Assembly: GCA_015501075.1 (NCBI GenBank)
Contig: JADNYJ010000095.1
Span: 62,001-126,000, forward strand
Direction: 5' to 3'
Origin: Gymnopilus junonius
Taxonomy: Eukaryota; Basidiomycota; Agaricomycetes; Agaricales; Galerinaceae
Length of the DNA: 64,000 bases
Part shown: positions 1-12,433 of the stretch, one piece after another
Position numbering within the stretch: position 1 is the first letter of the stretch
Layout: each line of letters begins with the position of its first letter
Translations under genes and position numbers: made by a program
The notes under the pieces: generated by a model
What the model saw: only the letters and a program-made list of their open reading frames with translations
What the model was told of the DNA's origin: nothing
The model's database searches: none

Positions 1-1973
1 CAACGCCTCAAATTGAAAAGCAAAAGAAGGAACAAAAAGATAACGTACGAGAGCAAGAGCACTGATATTATATTGAGCGTCTTCCATTCCCTCTGCAACG
101 AATCAATAAATGCCTCCCATGTAGTTTGCAAATGACTGTAGGCAGCGCTCTCAGGAGGTGGTTCCCAGTATGCCCAAGGCAGGTTTGGATGTGACATCAC
201 AGCAGCACCATTGCCAGGTCCCTTTTTATCCTCCACCCATCCATTTTGCCCTCCACCCAAGCCTGGGCCCATCGGAACAGGCATTGGCACATCGTAATAA
301 CCCCCTTCGGCTTTCGCCTTTGCAGCGTCCAAAATCCCCTGTTTGATCATCGGCATGCTCATCTGAGCCTCCTCGAATATCCTCGTCACCCTCGAATAGT
401 AGAGGGACGGCAAGCGAAGGAGCATGTACAAATATAACTGCCTTGGAACGACGTCGAGTGAAAAGGCAGTGATGTAAGCTTTGATTGAAGGAGTGGTGGC
501 TTCAGGTGCTGGAGGCTCCATTTCAACAGGTCCAGAGTACTCTACGTGGACCATGTTGCTCGTGCTGGATGCAAGTAGAATGGGCGGGGTGTACGGTCGT
601 ACAACAGACTGACTGCGACGTGCACGCAAAGGTGGTTCTGGTCTATGACTCGGACCAGAATGACGCCCGTGAACGACGACAGGTGGATCTCGAGCAGGAG
701 ACCAAGACCGTGGGGGAGGTGGTGTACCATGGCGCTCTGGGCTGCGTCGAGCGCGGTTCTGAGAACCAAAACTACCAACCTCAACAACATAATCATTCGT
801 TTTTGTGGCGGTTTTCTTGATTTGAGGAAAAGGGGATGGAGAACGACTTCGCGCACGGCTGCGAGAACGATGTGAAGAATATGAAGTAGGTGGTTGAGGG
901 GGCCGAATCCGACTTCGCCTTGACACAGGACTCGGAGAGCGGGAACCAGAGCGAGAGTGGGGAGGATAGCTTCCAGGGATGACAGCACCTTCAATGTCTG
1001 GATTTGTGTCTGAGCGTTGATGCCGTTTACGTGAGAAGAATGAAAACGAAGGCAAGGTCCACCTGCTCTTTCCCGAAACTTCCGCGGTAGGAGTAGGGTG
1101 CGGAGTGTATTGGGGGCTGCCGTAGCGGAGTAAACCTTGCGGTTGGTGTATAATGACGACAGGTTGCTCTGCTGGAAGTGGCTGTGGTAAAAAAAAGAGG
1201 CAGGAAGAGAGAGCCAAATTAGAAGTCTGTATTATACATAATAAAACTTAGAGGACGTACTCTGATTTCCACGACTGATTCCGATGACTCGCTACGCTGT
1301 CGAACTAGGACAGTTGGGGGAGAACGATGCTGAGATAAAGGGAGGGCGACATGTGGAAGAGGGCTGGCTTCAAGTGGTAGTTGAGCCTCGAGTGGAGAGG
1401 GGCTGATAATAGTGGTGGGCAAAGGCTGACTTGGAGTAACAATGGGAATGACTGGCGATTCCACGGGAGGTGATACTGGGGGAGACGGGAATCCAAAACA
1501 GGCTCAGCGATACCGGTATGGGTGGGAGGTAGATAAACTGGGCGATGACTGCCCGGAGAAGATTGTGACCGTGCAGAGGTACCATCAGCTCTTTCTTCCT
1601 CAACTACTCTGCGAGTGGGGCTCCTGCCCCTCAACTGCGGAGACCGTGAAGCCTCGTATCTTCTTTCGGGGTATATTGGTCCTGGGGCATGGTAGTTGAC
1701 TTCTGCATTGGGAGGATATGGGTATGGGTACGGGAACGGAGCAGGTCGCTGGTAATGGCCATGACCATATCCGTATCGTCCACGCTGGTATGGACCCCTC
1801 CGTCCTGGAAGATGTGCACGCTGGGGTGGCTGGTGGAGGGAAGAAGGCTGGGCCACGCGGTTGTGTCGTGGCTGGCGTTGGGGTATGACATTATTCAAAC
1901 TAAACGCGATGGAAGGTTTGAATGGATCAACGGGGACGTAAGGAGAGGATCCGTCTTCTGCAGCTCCGTTCAT
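1..1973 (-). CDS. Copy A: SR-rich multi-pass membrane protein, 3' part outside window
   Basis: This is the 5' part of a gene whose later exons lie before base 1. I do not recognise a named family. The start at 1973 (MNGAAEDG, then PYVPVDPFKPS) matches the start of copy B at 7033. The N-terminal half is low-complexity, rich in Arg-Ser and Pro. The conserved half begins with VPRQLYLYMLLRLPSLYYSRV near base 440 and runs to the first membrane segment near base 50. Bases 1-480 are nearly identical to 5161-5640 of copy B, while the SR-rich part has diverged strongly. Exon 1 changes frame near 1490 relative to copy B: upstream coding follows one frame, and the stretch matching B's exon-1 end follows another. 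This is either a frameshift or a private intron (possible GT near 1547, AG near 1474). It may therefore be decaying. Confidence 0.6.
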
Positions 1974-3520
1974 ATTAACGTAGGAGAAGGGCTGGATGCC
2001 GGTTAACAAGTGGTTGAATTTTGAGTGGGCGCTTAGACAAACGGTTGCACGTCGAGTTATCGATTTATCCTGGAACCAGTTGCTTGTCGCTGAGAAAAAA
2101 CTGTCGTGATTCCGCTACAAAATTGTGGAGGGAGCGCTCAGGTGGGGACAGGTTCAGCCTGGAAGGAACTCAAGTCAGTGATGGAAAAACGAGAGATCGT
2201 TGATCGTACTTGGCTTCGGGCATGTTCGAATTCTTTCCCAGTGACGGATTCTGACAGCACAAGATTGCTGTCACTGTCAGTTGTGTCCTTGGTCCTCGTG
2301 GTAATGATCTTATTACATAATAGAACAACTGGCCGAATACTGCCGCCGGCGATTGGAATTGGAATTGTGTTTTATTTATATCATAGGCTTGTTTTACATG
2401 ACATTGTTTATCGCCTATGTAGTGTGACACGGTATGACTCTGTTAATACTCTAAGTGTCCGTGTTTTTTATCTACTTTTGTCGTTACATCCCGTGGTTTT
2501 TATCTAATCATGGCTTGCGATCCGATATCGCTATCGCTAGGGTTAGGAATGGTCACCCTTGCTACTCCCGGAGTTAAGCTATATATAGCATCCTACATCA
2601 TTCTACGCAACACCCCGTCATGCAGGTAATCGTTGTCGGCAGCGTGATCCTCGGCAGCCGGTTGCCGTTGAATCCTGAGCAGTTTAGTCCTCGCAGACTT
2701 GTCCTTTCGGGTCGGCTTTAGCCGTCTTTGATGTCGGAATGTCAAACTTCCACCTTGTGGTCCAGTTGGTCTTGCAGACAGGGGACTGGTTTACCAGCCT
2801 CGGCAATTACCAGGTCATTTGACCCCGTCCCTATCCTTCCAGCTCCCCACGTGCTTCTCGGCAATACCAGCTTTTCACTGGCAAGGAGAGTAACATCACC
2901 ATAATTTCATCAACAAGGTCAGCAAGCGTGGGTACGTCATTATCGGCCGCTGTGGCTCTATTTGGTCGACCGCACCTAAGTATACGACAGCATTCTTAAA
3001 GCCTTCCCAAACACAAGCTATTTTACCACGGTGTCACCCGGGGGCGTGTGAAATGTCACATGGTGTCTAAAGTGTTTTAACCATGTAACCGGCAGGGTTC
3101 GAACTTGTGTCCTACTGACTAACCTAGGGTTATTCCGCGATGGTGCCACCTGAGCCACCGCGGCCCCGCCGCCGGCGATTACTCTTCGACATCTAGTCGA
3201 CCTTACGGATATTATTATGGTGGCACGAAATTGAAACCTAGGAAGTACCTTCAATGGCGCTGTGGCCCCCATCAACATGAAAAATCAGAACATGGCTCTA
3301 TAGCCGTTATCATTTTTTATTTACTTTTACGGTACGTCGTACATATATCTCAACTGAATAGTTGGTTCGTGTCGAGTAGTGCCCAGCCACCTGTAGCTAA
3401 TATCGAAATCCGCAGCTCATGAAAACATAACAACACCTACAGTGGGCTACTACCTATCTAAACATGTACGTTTTTTTACAGTAGCTATTCAAGTGTGAAT
3501 GAAGCCTTTTTAATTAGGAC
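1974..3520. other. Intergenic region between copies A and B
   Basis: It holds the upstream region of copy A and the downstream region of copy B. I see no convincing coding exon. The only recognisable element is a tRNA-like piece around 3080-3165, listed separately. Confidence 0.5.
3080..3165 (-). repeat. tRNA-derived SINE-like sequence or pseudo-tRNA
   Basis: On the minus strand there is an A-box-like TGGCTCAGGTGG (3146-3157) followed by a B-box-like AGTTCGAACCC (3095-3105), in the order and at roughly the spacing of RNA polymerase III internal promoters. The presumed acceptor and T stems do not pair well, so it is not a working tRNA. A tRNA-derived SINE head, or a dead tRNA, explains it best. 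The SINE body would extend toward lower coordinates, but I cannot define its end or a target-site duplication. Confidence 0.5.
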
Positions 3521-6500
3521 CTATTTTGTGATCTTGAGCGCTGGGATGTACAGGGAATAATGAAATCTCCTCATTCCGTCATTGACATCTTCCTTGTGGT
3601 CCAGTACTAAAACGTCCAATTTCTGTAACCCATCGGCGATTGAACCGTATCTTTGGAATGTGCGACTTTTCATTAGAGCAGGGTCTTGAGAATCAAACGG
3701 ATCGAAATATAAGTAGTAGACTGCGTACTCAACAGCCGAGCACAAAATCCAGCTCCGACATAGCATCAAGAGGCGATTCTGACGAGAGCGTAAACAATTT
3801 CACATTTTTTTCCCGCATTTCGACTATGGATACTCCTTCCGTTGATACATCGTGAGCTTTATTCAAGCCTGAGCTCGATGGGCCCAGGTCGACGTCTAAA
3901 TCTGGCGATGCCGAGGAACCTGAGTGCGGATTTTGTGCGTGATCATCTCCTCGAGATCCTGATGGGCTTCCATTATCCTTTGACCTTGAATTGTTCGCAT
4001 CTTCCAGATCCTGAACGTCAGCTGTCAAGGACGATTTCCATGATATATCATTAGAATCTTTGGCCAACACCCTATGAAGCGAACTTTGCACCGATACGAC
4101 AGATTTGGCTTCAACTGGGTCTGCGTTCTGAACGTCGTCAGAAATTGGAGAGTGGGCAAAGCCGGCATTGACACCCTCGCTGGGAATATCGATGAAAGAA
4201 GACAAACGAAAACGTTCAGAATCTATACTTTGGACGGTCGGCGGTCTGGGTCCATCAACTTCCACCAAATTGACATTGGAATAGCTGGCGTTGGCATTAA
4301 GAAAGCTGGAACTAGCTTCTCGTGCGGGACGATGCTGACCGCTAGATTGTTGAAATCCACGTGTGGTGTAGCCATCCATGCCACGCTTTGACTCATCAAG
4401 TTCAGACCGTGTTGATAAAACATCTGATTTTCTTCTGGGATAAACCTGCTCTTCGCTGCTACCAAAGGCGTTTGAAGCATACGCTCGAGTATTCTCTTGA
4501 TCCTGATCATAATTAGCACCACCAGCGCCCACACCATCTCTCATCCATCCCCAGATCCGTCTCTGCCACGCCCGATCCATCATATCCCCATACTTCCTCA
4601 GTGTAGCCGCGATTAAGAAGAAGTATACGAGACCCAGGGCGACAACGAGAGAAATGATGATGCGCGGGATGAGAATTTGAGCTGATGTTTCCTCAACGAC
4701 ACTGGGTTGAGAAAATGGAGTCGTACGCCATACAAATGACATGATAGTCACGATGTATAGGATCATTGACCTGATAGCGGTGGTCGTGTAAGCATTCAAG
4801 TGAAAGGAAATGCGCAAAGACATACCAAGCAAGCCACGTCGCAGGCATCGCGAGCATCACCCAGACGTTCCAAAAGATCCCCGTTCGCGATTTTTGAGCT
4901 TCCTGTTAAGATTCGTCAGTAACAGGTCTCGAGGGTATTTTTAGGAAGGGCGTACCTCAGCCCACTCAGCACCTTTGTACGTTTTCCGCATCGTTCCAAA
5001 TCTGATGATGTAGATACATCCATAGAGCAGGCTCATCAGAGCGCAGATCATAGACAGAAGAGCAGCATATCGCGTGAGAGGGTCCGCAGCGGCAGCCGGA
5101 ATTTGCAAAATCGTCAAAATGGCCCTGTATGCAAAGAAGGAAAAGATTCAGGACGCCGACCAACGCCTCAAATTGAAAAGCAAAAGAAGGAATAAAAAAA
5201 TAGCGTACGACAGCAAGAGCACTGATATTATATTGAGCGTCTTCCATTCCCTCTGCAAGGAATCGATAAATGCCTCCCACGTATTCTGCAAATGACTGTA
5301 GGCAACACTTTCGGGAGGCGGTTCCCAGTATGCCCAAGGCAGGTATGGATGTGACATTACAGCAGCACCGTTGTCAGGTCCCTTTTTATCCTCCACCCAT
5401 CCATTTTGCCCTCCACCCAAGCCTGGGCCCATCGGAACAGGCATTGGCACATCGTAATAACCCCCTTCGGCTTTCGTCTTTGCTGCATCCAAGATCCCCT
5501 GTTTGATCATCGGCATGCTCATCTGAGCCTCCTCAAATATCCTCGTCACCCTTGAATAGTAGAGGGACGGCAAGCGTAGGAGCATGTATAAATACACCTG
5601 CCTTGGAACGGTATCGAAGAGAAAGGCGGCAACGTAAGCTTTGATTGAAGGAGTGGTCACTTCAACAGGTTCAACAAGTGCTTGCACGTCAGCGTCAGTT
5701 GCTTGTGCGGAGGATTTAAACCCCATTACATAAAAGGGGGGAGAGGACGATTGGGCACGAGGACTGGGCGGTGTTGACTTTTGATCGAGACCAACAGGCT
5801 GGGTTGGAACCACAACAGGCTGAAGTCGAAAACGAGATGGGGACTGACCACGACTTCTGCTGCGCGCATGTGCACGATGATGAGAGGGAGAAAAAGGTAA
5901 TATAGGACTTGGTGTACCATAACGCTCCGGGCTATATTGAGCGTGGCTCCGGGAACCCAAATGATCAACCTCAACAACATGGTCATTCGTTTTTCTGGCG
6001 GTTTCCTTGACTCGAGGGGAAGGAGAAGGCGAACGACTCCGTGCACGCATGCGAGAATGACGGGAACGATATGAAGCAGATAGTTGAGGGGACCGACTCC
6101 GACTTTGCCTTGGCGTACGGGGGCTTCGAGAACGGGAACGAGAGCGATGAGCATTAAAGGACCCAGGTATAACGATTGGAGCTGCTTGGAATGCAGGGGG
6201 TCGTACGTCAAAAGGCTGTTCTTGCTGAGCGTGACTATGATGAATAGCATGATCCTGGCCGAGTAATTGGGGCTATTTGATGCGAGGAAAGAAAGAAGAG
6301 AGCCAAATCATCAGTCCGTATTATACACATCAGCAATGGAAGTACGTACCCTGACTTCCACGATGGATTCCCATGCTACAGAAGATTCACTACTCTGTTG
6401 ACTTAGGCCAGATCGGGGAGAATGATGCCTAAATAAAGGGAGGGAGACCATAGGAAGAGGGATGGCTTTCAGCGGCAGTTGAGCCTCAGGCGGAGAGACG

Positions 6501-7033
6501 CCGACAATAGTGGTAGGCTGAGGCTGGCTTGAGGGAGGATCAAAAGCCGGCTCAGTAACGCTGTGGACAGATGGTGAATAGACTGTGCGATAATGGCGCG
6601 GGCCTGGAGAAAATTCGGGCCGTGCAATGACAACTACAGACGCGTCGTCAGCTCTTCTCTCTGCGGGCCTCTCCCATTTAACTACTCCCGGAGCCGGACT
6701 CCTACCCCTGCCCCTCCTACCCCTACTTTGATGAGAAAGTGATGCGTAGCTATCTCTATAGAATGCAGTTTCTGGTTCAACGTGTACTGCAGGCGGACCG
6801 TGGAAGTTGGCTTGGCCGTTGGCAGTATAAGGTCCATAACCATATCGCACGCGCCGGTGTGGGGGTTCATGAAGTGGACCGTGCCGCGGTGGGTCATGAA
6901 GGGAGTTGGATTCGGCCACGCGACTGCGTCGTGGCTCGCCTTGGGGAAAAACATTGTTCAAACTGAACGCGAGAGATGGTTTGAAGGGGTCAACGGGAAC
7001 GTAGGGGGTGGGTGCGCCTTCAGCGGGGTTCAT
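3521..7033 (-). CDS. Copy B: SR-rich multi-pass membrane protein
   Basis: The gene is complete and spliced, but I do not recognise a named function. It starts MNPAEGAPTPYVPVDPFKPS. Exon 1 runs to about 6355. A second large exon (about 6250-5145) encodes an Arg-Ser dipeptide-rich stretch and then the conserved block VPRQVYLYMLLRLPSLYYSRV and MSMPMIKQGILDAAK. Later exons encode about four hydrophobic segments: near IISVLLLS; LLSMICALMSLLYGCIYII; ATWLAWSMILYIVTIMSF; and IIISLVVALGLVYFFLIAA. A polar tail ends with GLQKLDVLVLDHK before the stop at 3521. The same tail motif (GLDKLDVMILDPA) ends copy C, which supports the 3' boundary. The layout is a long disordered, probably cytosolic N-terminus and a membrane-embedded C-terminal half. 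No zinc cluster is present, unlike copy C. Confidence 0.65.
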
Positions 7034-7616
7034 AACAGCTGTCTAATCGGTAAGCGTCGCCAGATAGGAAGTGGTTGGATTCTGAATGGGCGCCTAAAGA
7101 GGAGGGAGGATTGCAGATCGGATTATCCAGGAATCAGAAAGTCTGAGGAGTTGACGTAGTTCTGAAAGAAGCGCTCAGCTGGGGATCTGTTCAGCCTGGA
7201 TGGGCCAAACGTCAGTGACGGAAGAACAAGAGATCGTTATTCGTACTTGGGCATGTCTGAATTCTTTCCCATCTGACGGATTCTGACAGGAGGAAGTGCA
7301 AATGATTGGCAGGCTGTTGATGAGCCCGTGGTCCTCGGGGTTGCATTACATAAGTAACTGGTAGTCGGCTGTAATCAGCCAACTACTGGCGCGGTTTCGA
7401 ACGTCCCTTGACTACCTCTTACTATTAGACAGCCTCATAGCCAACTCTGAGCTCTTCTCAGCTCAGTAGAAACTGCTATCTGTTCAGTTTCACCACCATC
7501 ACGTCTTTCGTTGTCTGGATTCTCATATCGTCGATGGTGCGTTCGAACCAGCACATCCAAAAATACATAAAATAGAATATTATACAAGAAAAAGTCCAGG
7601 AAGTTCTCTACTTTCC
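7034..7616. other. Upstream region of copy B and downstream region of the terpene synthase
   Basis: No coding exon is evident. Bases just above 7033 resemble those above copy A (around 2010-2260), so the duplication included promoter sequence. Confidence 0.4.
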
Positions 7617-8885
7617 TCACTTTGATTTTGGCTTGTCAGAGCCGAACTCAAGCTGTTCTCTTGTTAGGTATGCCCCGTCCCTTGGCTTCAAAATGATTTT
7701 TCGAGTTTGCTGAACTTTCAGTCCTTTGTCTCCATAGTACCTCTTCGTCTCGTAGCTCCATTGATCATATCCACGGACGCAGCGGCCGACACGATTGAAG
7801 AACTCTTTGACCGCTCCGTCGACTTGCTTGCCCCAGGAAGGGAGATTCTTGAGATCGGCGAGGAATTTGCCAATGGTCGCCGTAGCGAAACCGGAAAGCC
7901 AGTATAAAGCTTCCTGGAGACCAATGTTATGCTCGTGCATGATGGCCGTAATAACGTTATGTCCATCGAGCCCACGAGAATATTCGAGGCCGTACGAGTG
8001 CATATCCTGAGCTCTGTCAGTTTGGCCCAACTGATCGGCGAGTAGGAACGTACATTGGTAATAGCGATAAGGTCAGTTGCACCTTCTATCATTGACATGA
8101 CGAGAGGATGTTCGAAAACTTCATCGGGGATATTAAGCCCCAATCCAAAGAACGAGAAGCTGGGTTTGCCACCACATGTATCGCGTCGAAGTACCAGGTA
8201 ATCAGAAACGGTCCTAATGAGACCTTCGTCTCTGTCGTCGGCTTCTTGAATGATGGAGGACGTGTAAGCCCCGAAGTCTATAATAAACCTCTCAATTCCT
8301 TGTACGTCATTCCCGACCACGTCGATTGTTCTCTTGAAAAACCTTATGATCCCATATTAGGATATCATGTTTCTGAAGGAAGGTAAAGTAACTCACTGTC
8401 GAGCCATCTCGTTGATCTTGTTACTGGTGGGAGTTTCAGTATCTCTGAAGGTGTCCATCACACCTTTGGATATCTCCATAGCTTCATCTCGAGTGGCCAA
8501 ATCGGTGTACTCATCAAAGGCGAAGTAGAAGCTCATCAAGTCGCAAGAAATTCGAAGATAATCTAAAAGAAACTCAGCCTAACGTTGAGGTTCTCAAATA
8601 AATAACAAACTAACCTTCGTTCTCTAGTGGGCCCACAAGAGCTCCCAGTAAATCTAGGGTTAGTTATTCTGTCAGAATTTTCATAGCAGAGACGTATTAG
8701 AATATCAACTTACTGAAATTACAAGCTTTGAATTTTGCGAATTTCTCCGGCTTGAACAATTCGAAAGATCCAACCCATGCATTGGCATCGTCTTGAACAA
8801 CCTCCAGGTGAGCATTGACGGTTCGACGCCAAGGCCATTGAGCCAACAGGTCTGGGATGGTGTATTCACTGGAGTTTGAAGACAT
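7617..8885 (-). CDS. Sesquiterpene synthase (basidiomycete terpene cyclase)
   Basis: It is predicted to cyclise farnesyl diphosphate to a sesquiterpene in the cytosol. Five exons (8714-8885, 8615-8653, 8397-8562, 8054-8342, 7617-8006) close in phase to give 351 residues, the usual length. The acidic metal motif DEYTD lies at residues 87-91. The NSE motif NDMHSYGLE is assembled across the last intron at residues 222-230 and is followed by YSRGLDGHNVITAIM. The RRDT segment and the C-terminal ETKRYYG (Arg-Tyr pair) are also present. The N-terminal IPDLLAQWPW is characteristic of basidiomycete synthases. The overall wording is closest to the protoilludene-synthase-like clade, but product specificity cannot be read from sequence. 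No P450 or other tailoring gene lies within several kb. Confidence 0.93.
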
Positions 8886-10913
8886 CTTTGAGGATTTGAG
8901 AGAGGCAGACAGGAATGTGTATGAGGCAGGTAGTTGCTTTTGAGCTACGAACTGTACGAGCGACTGCTTTTATAGCATAGCCCGAATAAACGTTTCCTAT
9001 TCTATTCTTACTTTCTCGCTACCCGGCTATCTGTGCAAGCTGTCGGCGGTTATTTCGCGATTGCACAGCTGTTCACAGAAGGGAATGAATAGCAGCTGAC
9101 GCAATAACCCTGAAGCGCGGGACGACATTTCTGGACTACCTGCCTCGAGTTGCGATTCATCTCCTTTAAGTTTTAGTTGCGCATCCCGAAGACACGTTGA
9201 GTAGAATCTTATCGCACCATCTTGACCTCCGCGAGCGATGCTGTCGACCGATTATGATGGGCCGGATGAGAATCAAGTCGAAAAATCAGTGTACTAGCCA
9301 CCCTCTTTTACTGTTTTAAGGGTGTCGATTTATCGCCGTTATGATCTTCTTGCGTGGTGATAACACAACACAACCCCCATTAATGAGACGGTCATCGGAG
9401 ACAGTGTCTTGGACTTGCATTGACTTATTGCTTATATATTCAGAAGGCTTTGCTTCCTTAATATGTAGTTAAATTATTGAACAATAGACTTCAGACTTTT
9501 GATAAGAAACCAGGTTGGTCGAACGGTGTTCCCTAAGCAGTCCTATATTTGGTAGTCGTAATCGGTCATTCTCATTCTTTCATTTCCGATATTAAAAGTG
9601 GCATTTCAGTATCTCTTCTCACAGTAATATTATGTAGAAAGACAGGCTCTCCACTGGCATGTGCTTTTAGTATATATTACAGGTTGTAGATATTCTGCGA
9701 GGAGCTCGGATGAATCAACGTACCGTCGTCCGTCAAACGTTCATCCTTGGTGTTAAAATTTTGATATCGATAGACGTCAGCAGAAAATAAATATATAGAT
9801 GGCAGATGAGGCGCCGGCGGCTCTTTAGAAGTGAGAAAGTGCATAGGTTTGGATAAGAATGGAGGAGAAACAAACGTAAGATTCGACTCCAAGGATCTCA
9901 TGAACCATGATGTTCCCCATGGGGTGATGTCTATGCAACGGCACTTCGACAATTTTATCCAAAGCAGTAGATCTACAATGACAGGCACATGGTGTAATCG
10001 GTTTGAGTGCAATATGGTTACAGCTCTTTTCAATTCGATACGGAATCGCGGTTCTTTTTTTTTCTTGCTCAACCCCTGACGTCACCACAACAAAGGTCAG
10101 GTGATGTACGGCGCACCTTCGGCAACATCCCCCTCCTGCTCCTGCTCGAAACCGTATATAGTCTGCCTGTTGCGCCTCCCTCACACTGAATGCATTTAAA
10201 TGTGTCAGCTATAAAATATTGGCTTTTTATCTCCTCTGAGAGTTCATAAGATGTCTAAAGACAAGAAATATTATCATTTGCACCTGCAAGAATGAAGTTG
10301 GATAGGAATACTAAACCTCTAGCAACCATAAAATCTCAATATAAACCTGTGGGTACTCTCCCGATGCACTACGTGGATGACAAGATGCTTTCAATCACAT
10401 CCATAGTCATAAGTAAATGTCCCTGCATTCGAAGTCACGGCTGCTAAGAGTTTCAATTTCAAAGCATGTATGGTAGGCTGAATTCGACAGCAAAAAATGC
10501 CCAATGGTATATAATATAATCATAGGTATATTTTTATATAATACTCTCTCATTCCTAAGGGGAAAAAGAGGGAGGAAGAGCTACGGAACGGAAGGAAACT
10601 GAGGGCGAATCAAGGGCGAATATGACAAGCCGTAATGCCGGAGTTGCCGCTGGCCGGCAAGACCAAATCTGTTTGTTGACATGATGACATCACGTCAGGT
10701 GGGGCCAGGAAAAGGTTGACCGCCCATAGTGCTGGGTTGTTATCTGCCCGGCAATGTCCGAGACAGTAGGCTACTCGCCATTGTTGTCGACCTCCTGAAC
10801 GCAAATGAGATTTTTGGGATACAAGGACTTACAGGAGCATGTATGAGTATATATCAATCAAATATGTCTGTTTAGAATTTTTTATCAAGGCCTTGACAAG
10901 GCATAAAACATTG

Positions 10914-10950
10914 AAATGTTATCTGCCACACCCAATGGCAGATAACATTT
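10914..10950. repeat. Perfect inverted repeat (15-bp arms, 7-nt spacer)
   Basis: The arm AAATGTTATCTGCCA (10914-10928) is followed by CACCCAA and then the exact reverse complement TGGCAGATAACATTT (10936-10950). Related words (TTATCTGCC, GTTAGCTGCC) recur at about 10737, 11100 and 11120. Flanking sequence around 10865 and 11048 is alignable (TGTCTgTTTAGAAT versus TGTCTcTTTAGAAT), so the hairpin sits in a diverged direct duplication of about 185 bp. Confidence 0.75.
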
Positions 10951-12049
10951 GCACGTGTTACCTTCATTTTTGCCTTCTTGGATGCAAATGTCATCTTTAA
11001 ATCTCTGAAATATTCACGCATGTGTAGATACATATAATAAAAAGAACTGTCTCTTTAGAATGTTTTACCGTGATCATTGAGCTATGTAAATCATTGGAAT
11101 GTTAGCTGCCACAGCCAACATTATCTGCCATATTACCATATTCAGCCACGGGCCAGGTGCCGCCACTTGCGATGCTCATCTCTGAGCTTCAGGCATTTCA
11201 AGAGCGTGGTTGACCAATTTTCAGAGCTCAGAGGTCTCTAATAACACATATGCTATCAACAATTAATAACAAAAATTTTACCCATTTTTTCGCACTGATT
11301 TGCTGTTTGTAGAGTTTTGGGTGGGCTGCGGGGAGGCAACCCGATTTTCCTGACTCATGTGTGCGAAGCATGCCAGAAAAAAAGCAAGGAAAGCAAAGGC
11401 TTGAAATGAGTTATAATTTATGCATTCTTTGCATGAAATAAAGGATCATGAATATTTCTACTAATTCTCTCTCTTTTTCGCTCTTTTGCCTCCTTTTTCT
11501 GCTTTTGGATACCCAGTACTATGGGGGGAAAACCCAGGAAAAAACGAATTGCAATTCCATATAGAATCGAAAAGAGCTGTAATAGCATACTACGGATTTG
11601 AATTTTTACAATTTCCCGACCTTGTTAGGATTGCATGTTTCAAATTGGATTATTAGTTCAAGGCCTAACAGACATGTACCAACTACTGAAAGGTTCCTTT
11701 ACATCCTCTACCTCCATCATTCGGACCTAATGTATAGCGGCACTGAACAGGAACACAAGTCAAATACGAAACAAATAGGTCACTATTTAGAAAGCCAGAA
11801 ACTGGGCGCTTATACGTGAAACAATGACATCACTTAAAACCTTCCAGGGTATTTTTTTTGATAGTGCATTGTAGTTTCCGAGGGTAAAAATCTGACTCGG
11901 AATGATATTGCTGAAGGACCGGAACATAAGTGAGCAAGCACTTGCAGCTCAATAAGCTTGACCAGGTACACCAGGTGCCATAAAGGGCAAGGTACTCCCT
12001 TTTACATGGAAAATTATAGGGTACAAGTTATGCGGGCATATAGAAAAAG

Positions 12050-12180
12050 CCATGGCATGGCCATGGTGGTGCGTGCATGGCTACTTGATGTGCATGCATA
12101 GCATAGGTTGGCGATAGGGTGGTGCATGGCAGGGAAGTGATCGGCCATGCATTGGAGTCATGAGTGTGTGACGACATGCG
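12050..12180. repeat. CATGG/GCATG-rich cluster downstream of the GCM-type gene
   Basis: This is a dense run of GCATGG, CCATGG and GTGCATG words. It shares CCATGGTG(GT)GCGTGCATGGCTA with a second cluster at about 15770-15990, so the two clusters flank the GCM-type gene. Confidence 0.5.
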
Positions 12181-12433
12181 TGCACAATCCAGACAGAAAG
12201 TGGGTGACAGTAAACAAGTTCAGATATGTATTAGAGTAGAAAACCTATCAAATCTAATCTAAATATTATTGATACGCAGTTTAATCCATGTCTGGCTCCT
12301 TATTGACTGCTGCTTTCTTGATTGGTCGAGGTCGAGGTCGAGGCTTCTGTATCAACTCTCGGTTGACAGCTTGGATCGGTGGTACATACTCAATAAAATC
12401 TGGTCCTGGCTGATTATATGTCAATAGAGGTTT

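Larger units (their letters stand above)
8886..12433. other. AT-rich gene-poor region
   Basis: The first few hundred bases above 8885 should hold the terpene synthase promoter. I see no reading frame with family resemblance or good splice structure in the rest. It contains diverged repeats around 10730-11140, a perfect hairpin at 10914-10950, and a CATGG-rich stretch near 12050-12180. Confidence 0.5.

Noticed and set aside
542..994. 150-codon minus-strand open frame in copy A
   Set aside because: It is an out-of-frame shadow of the SR-rich exon; the matching shadow occurs at 5726-6250 in copy B, and the true frame carries the Arg-Ser repeats.
3095..3157. Functional tRNA gene
   Set aside because: Acceptor and T stems do not pair; only the promoter boxes are kept.
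9677..10184. Two overlapping minus-strand open frames of about 120-130 codons
   Set aside because: No domain, no clean start context or introns, and they overlap each other in AT-rich intergenic DNA.
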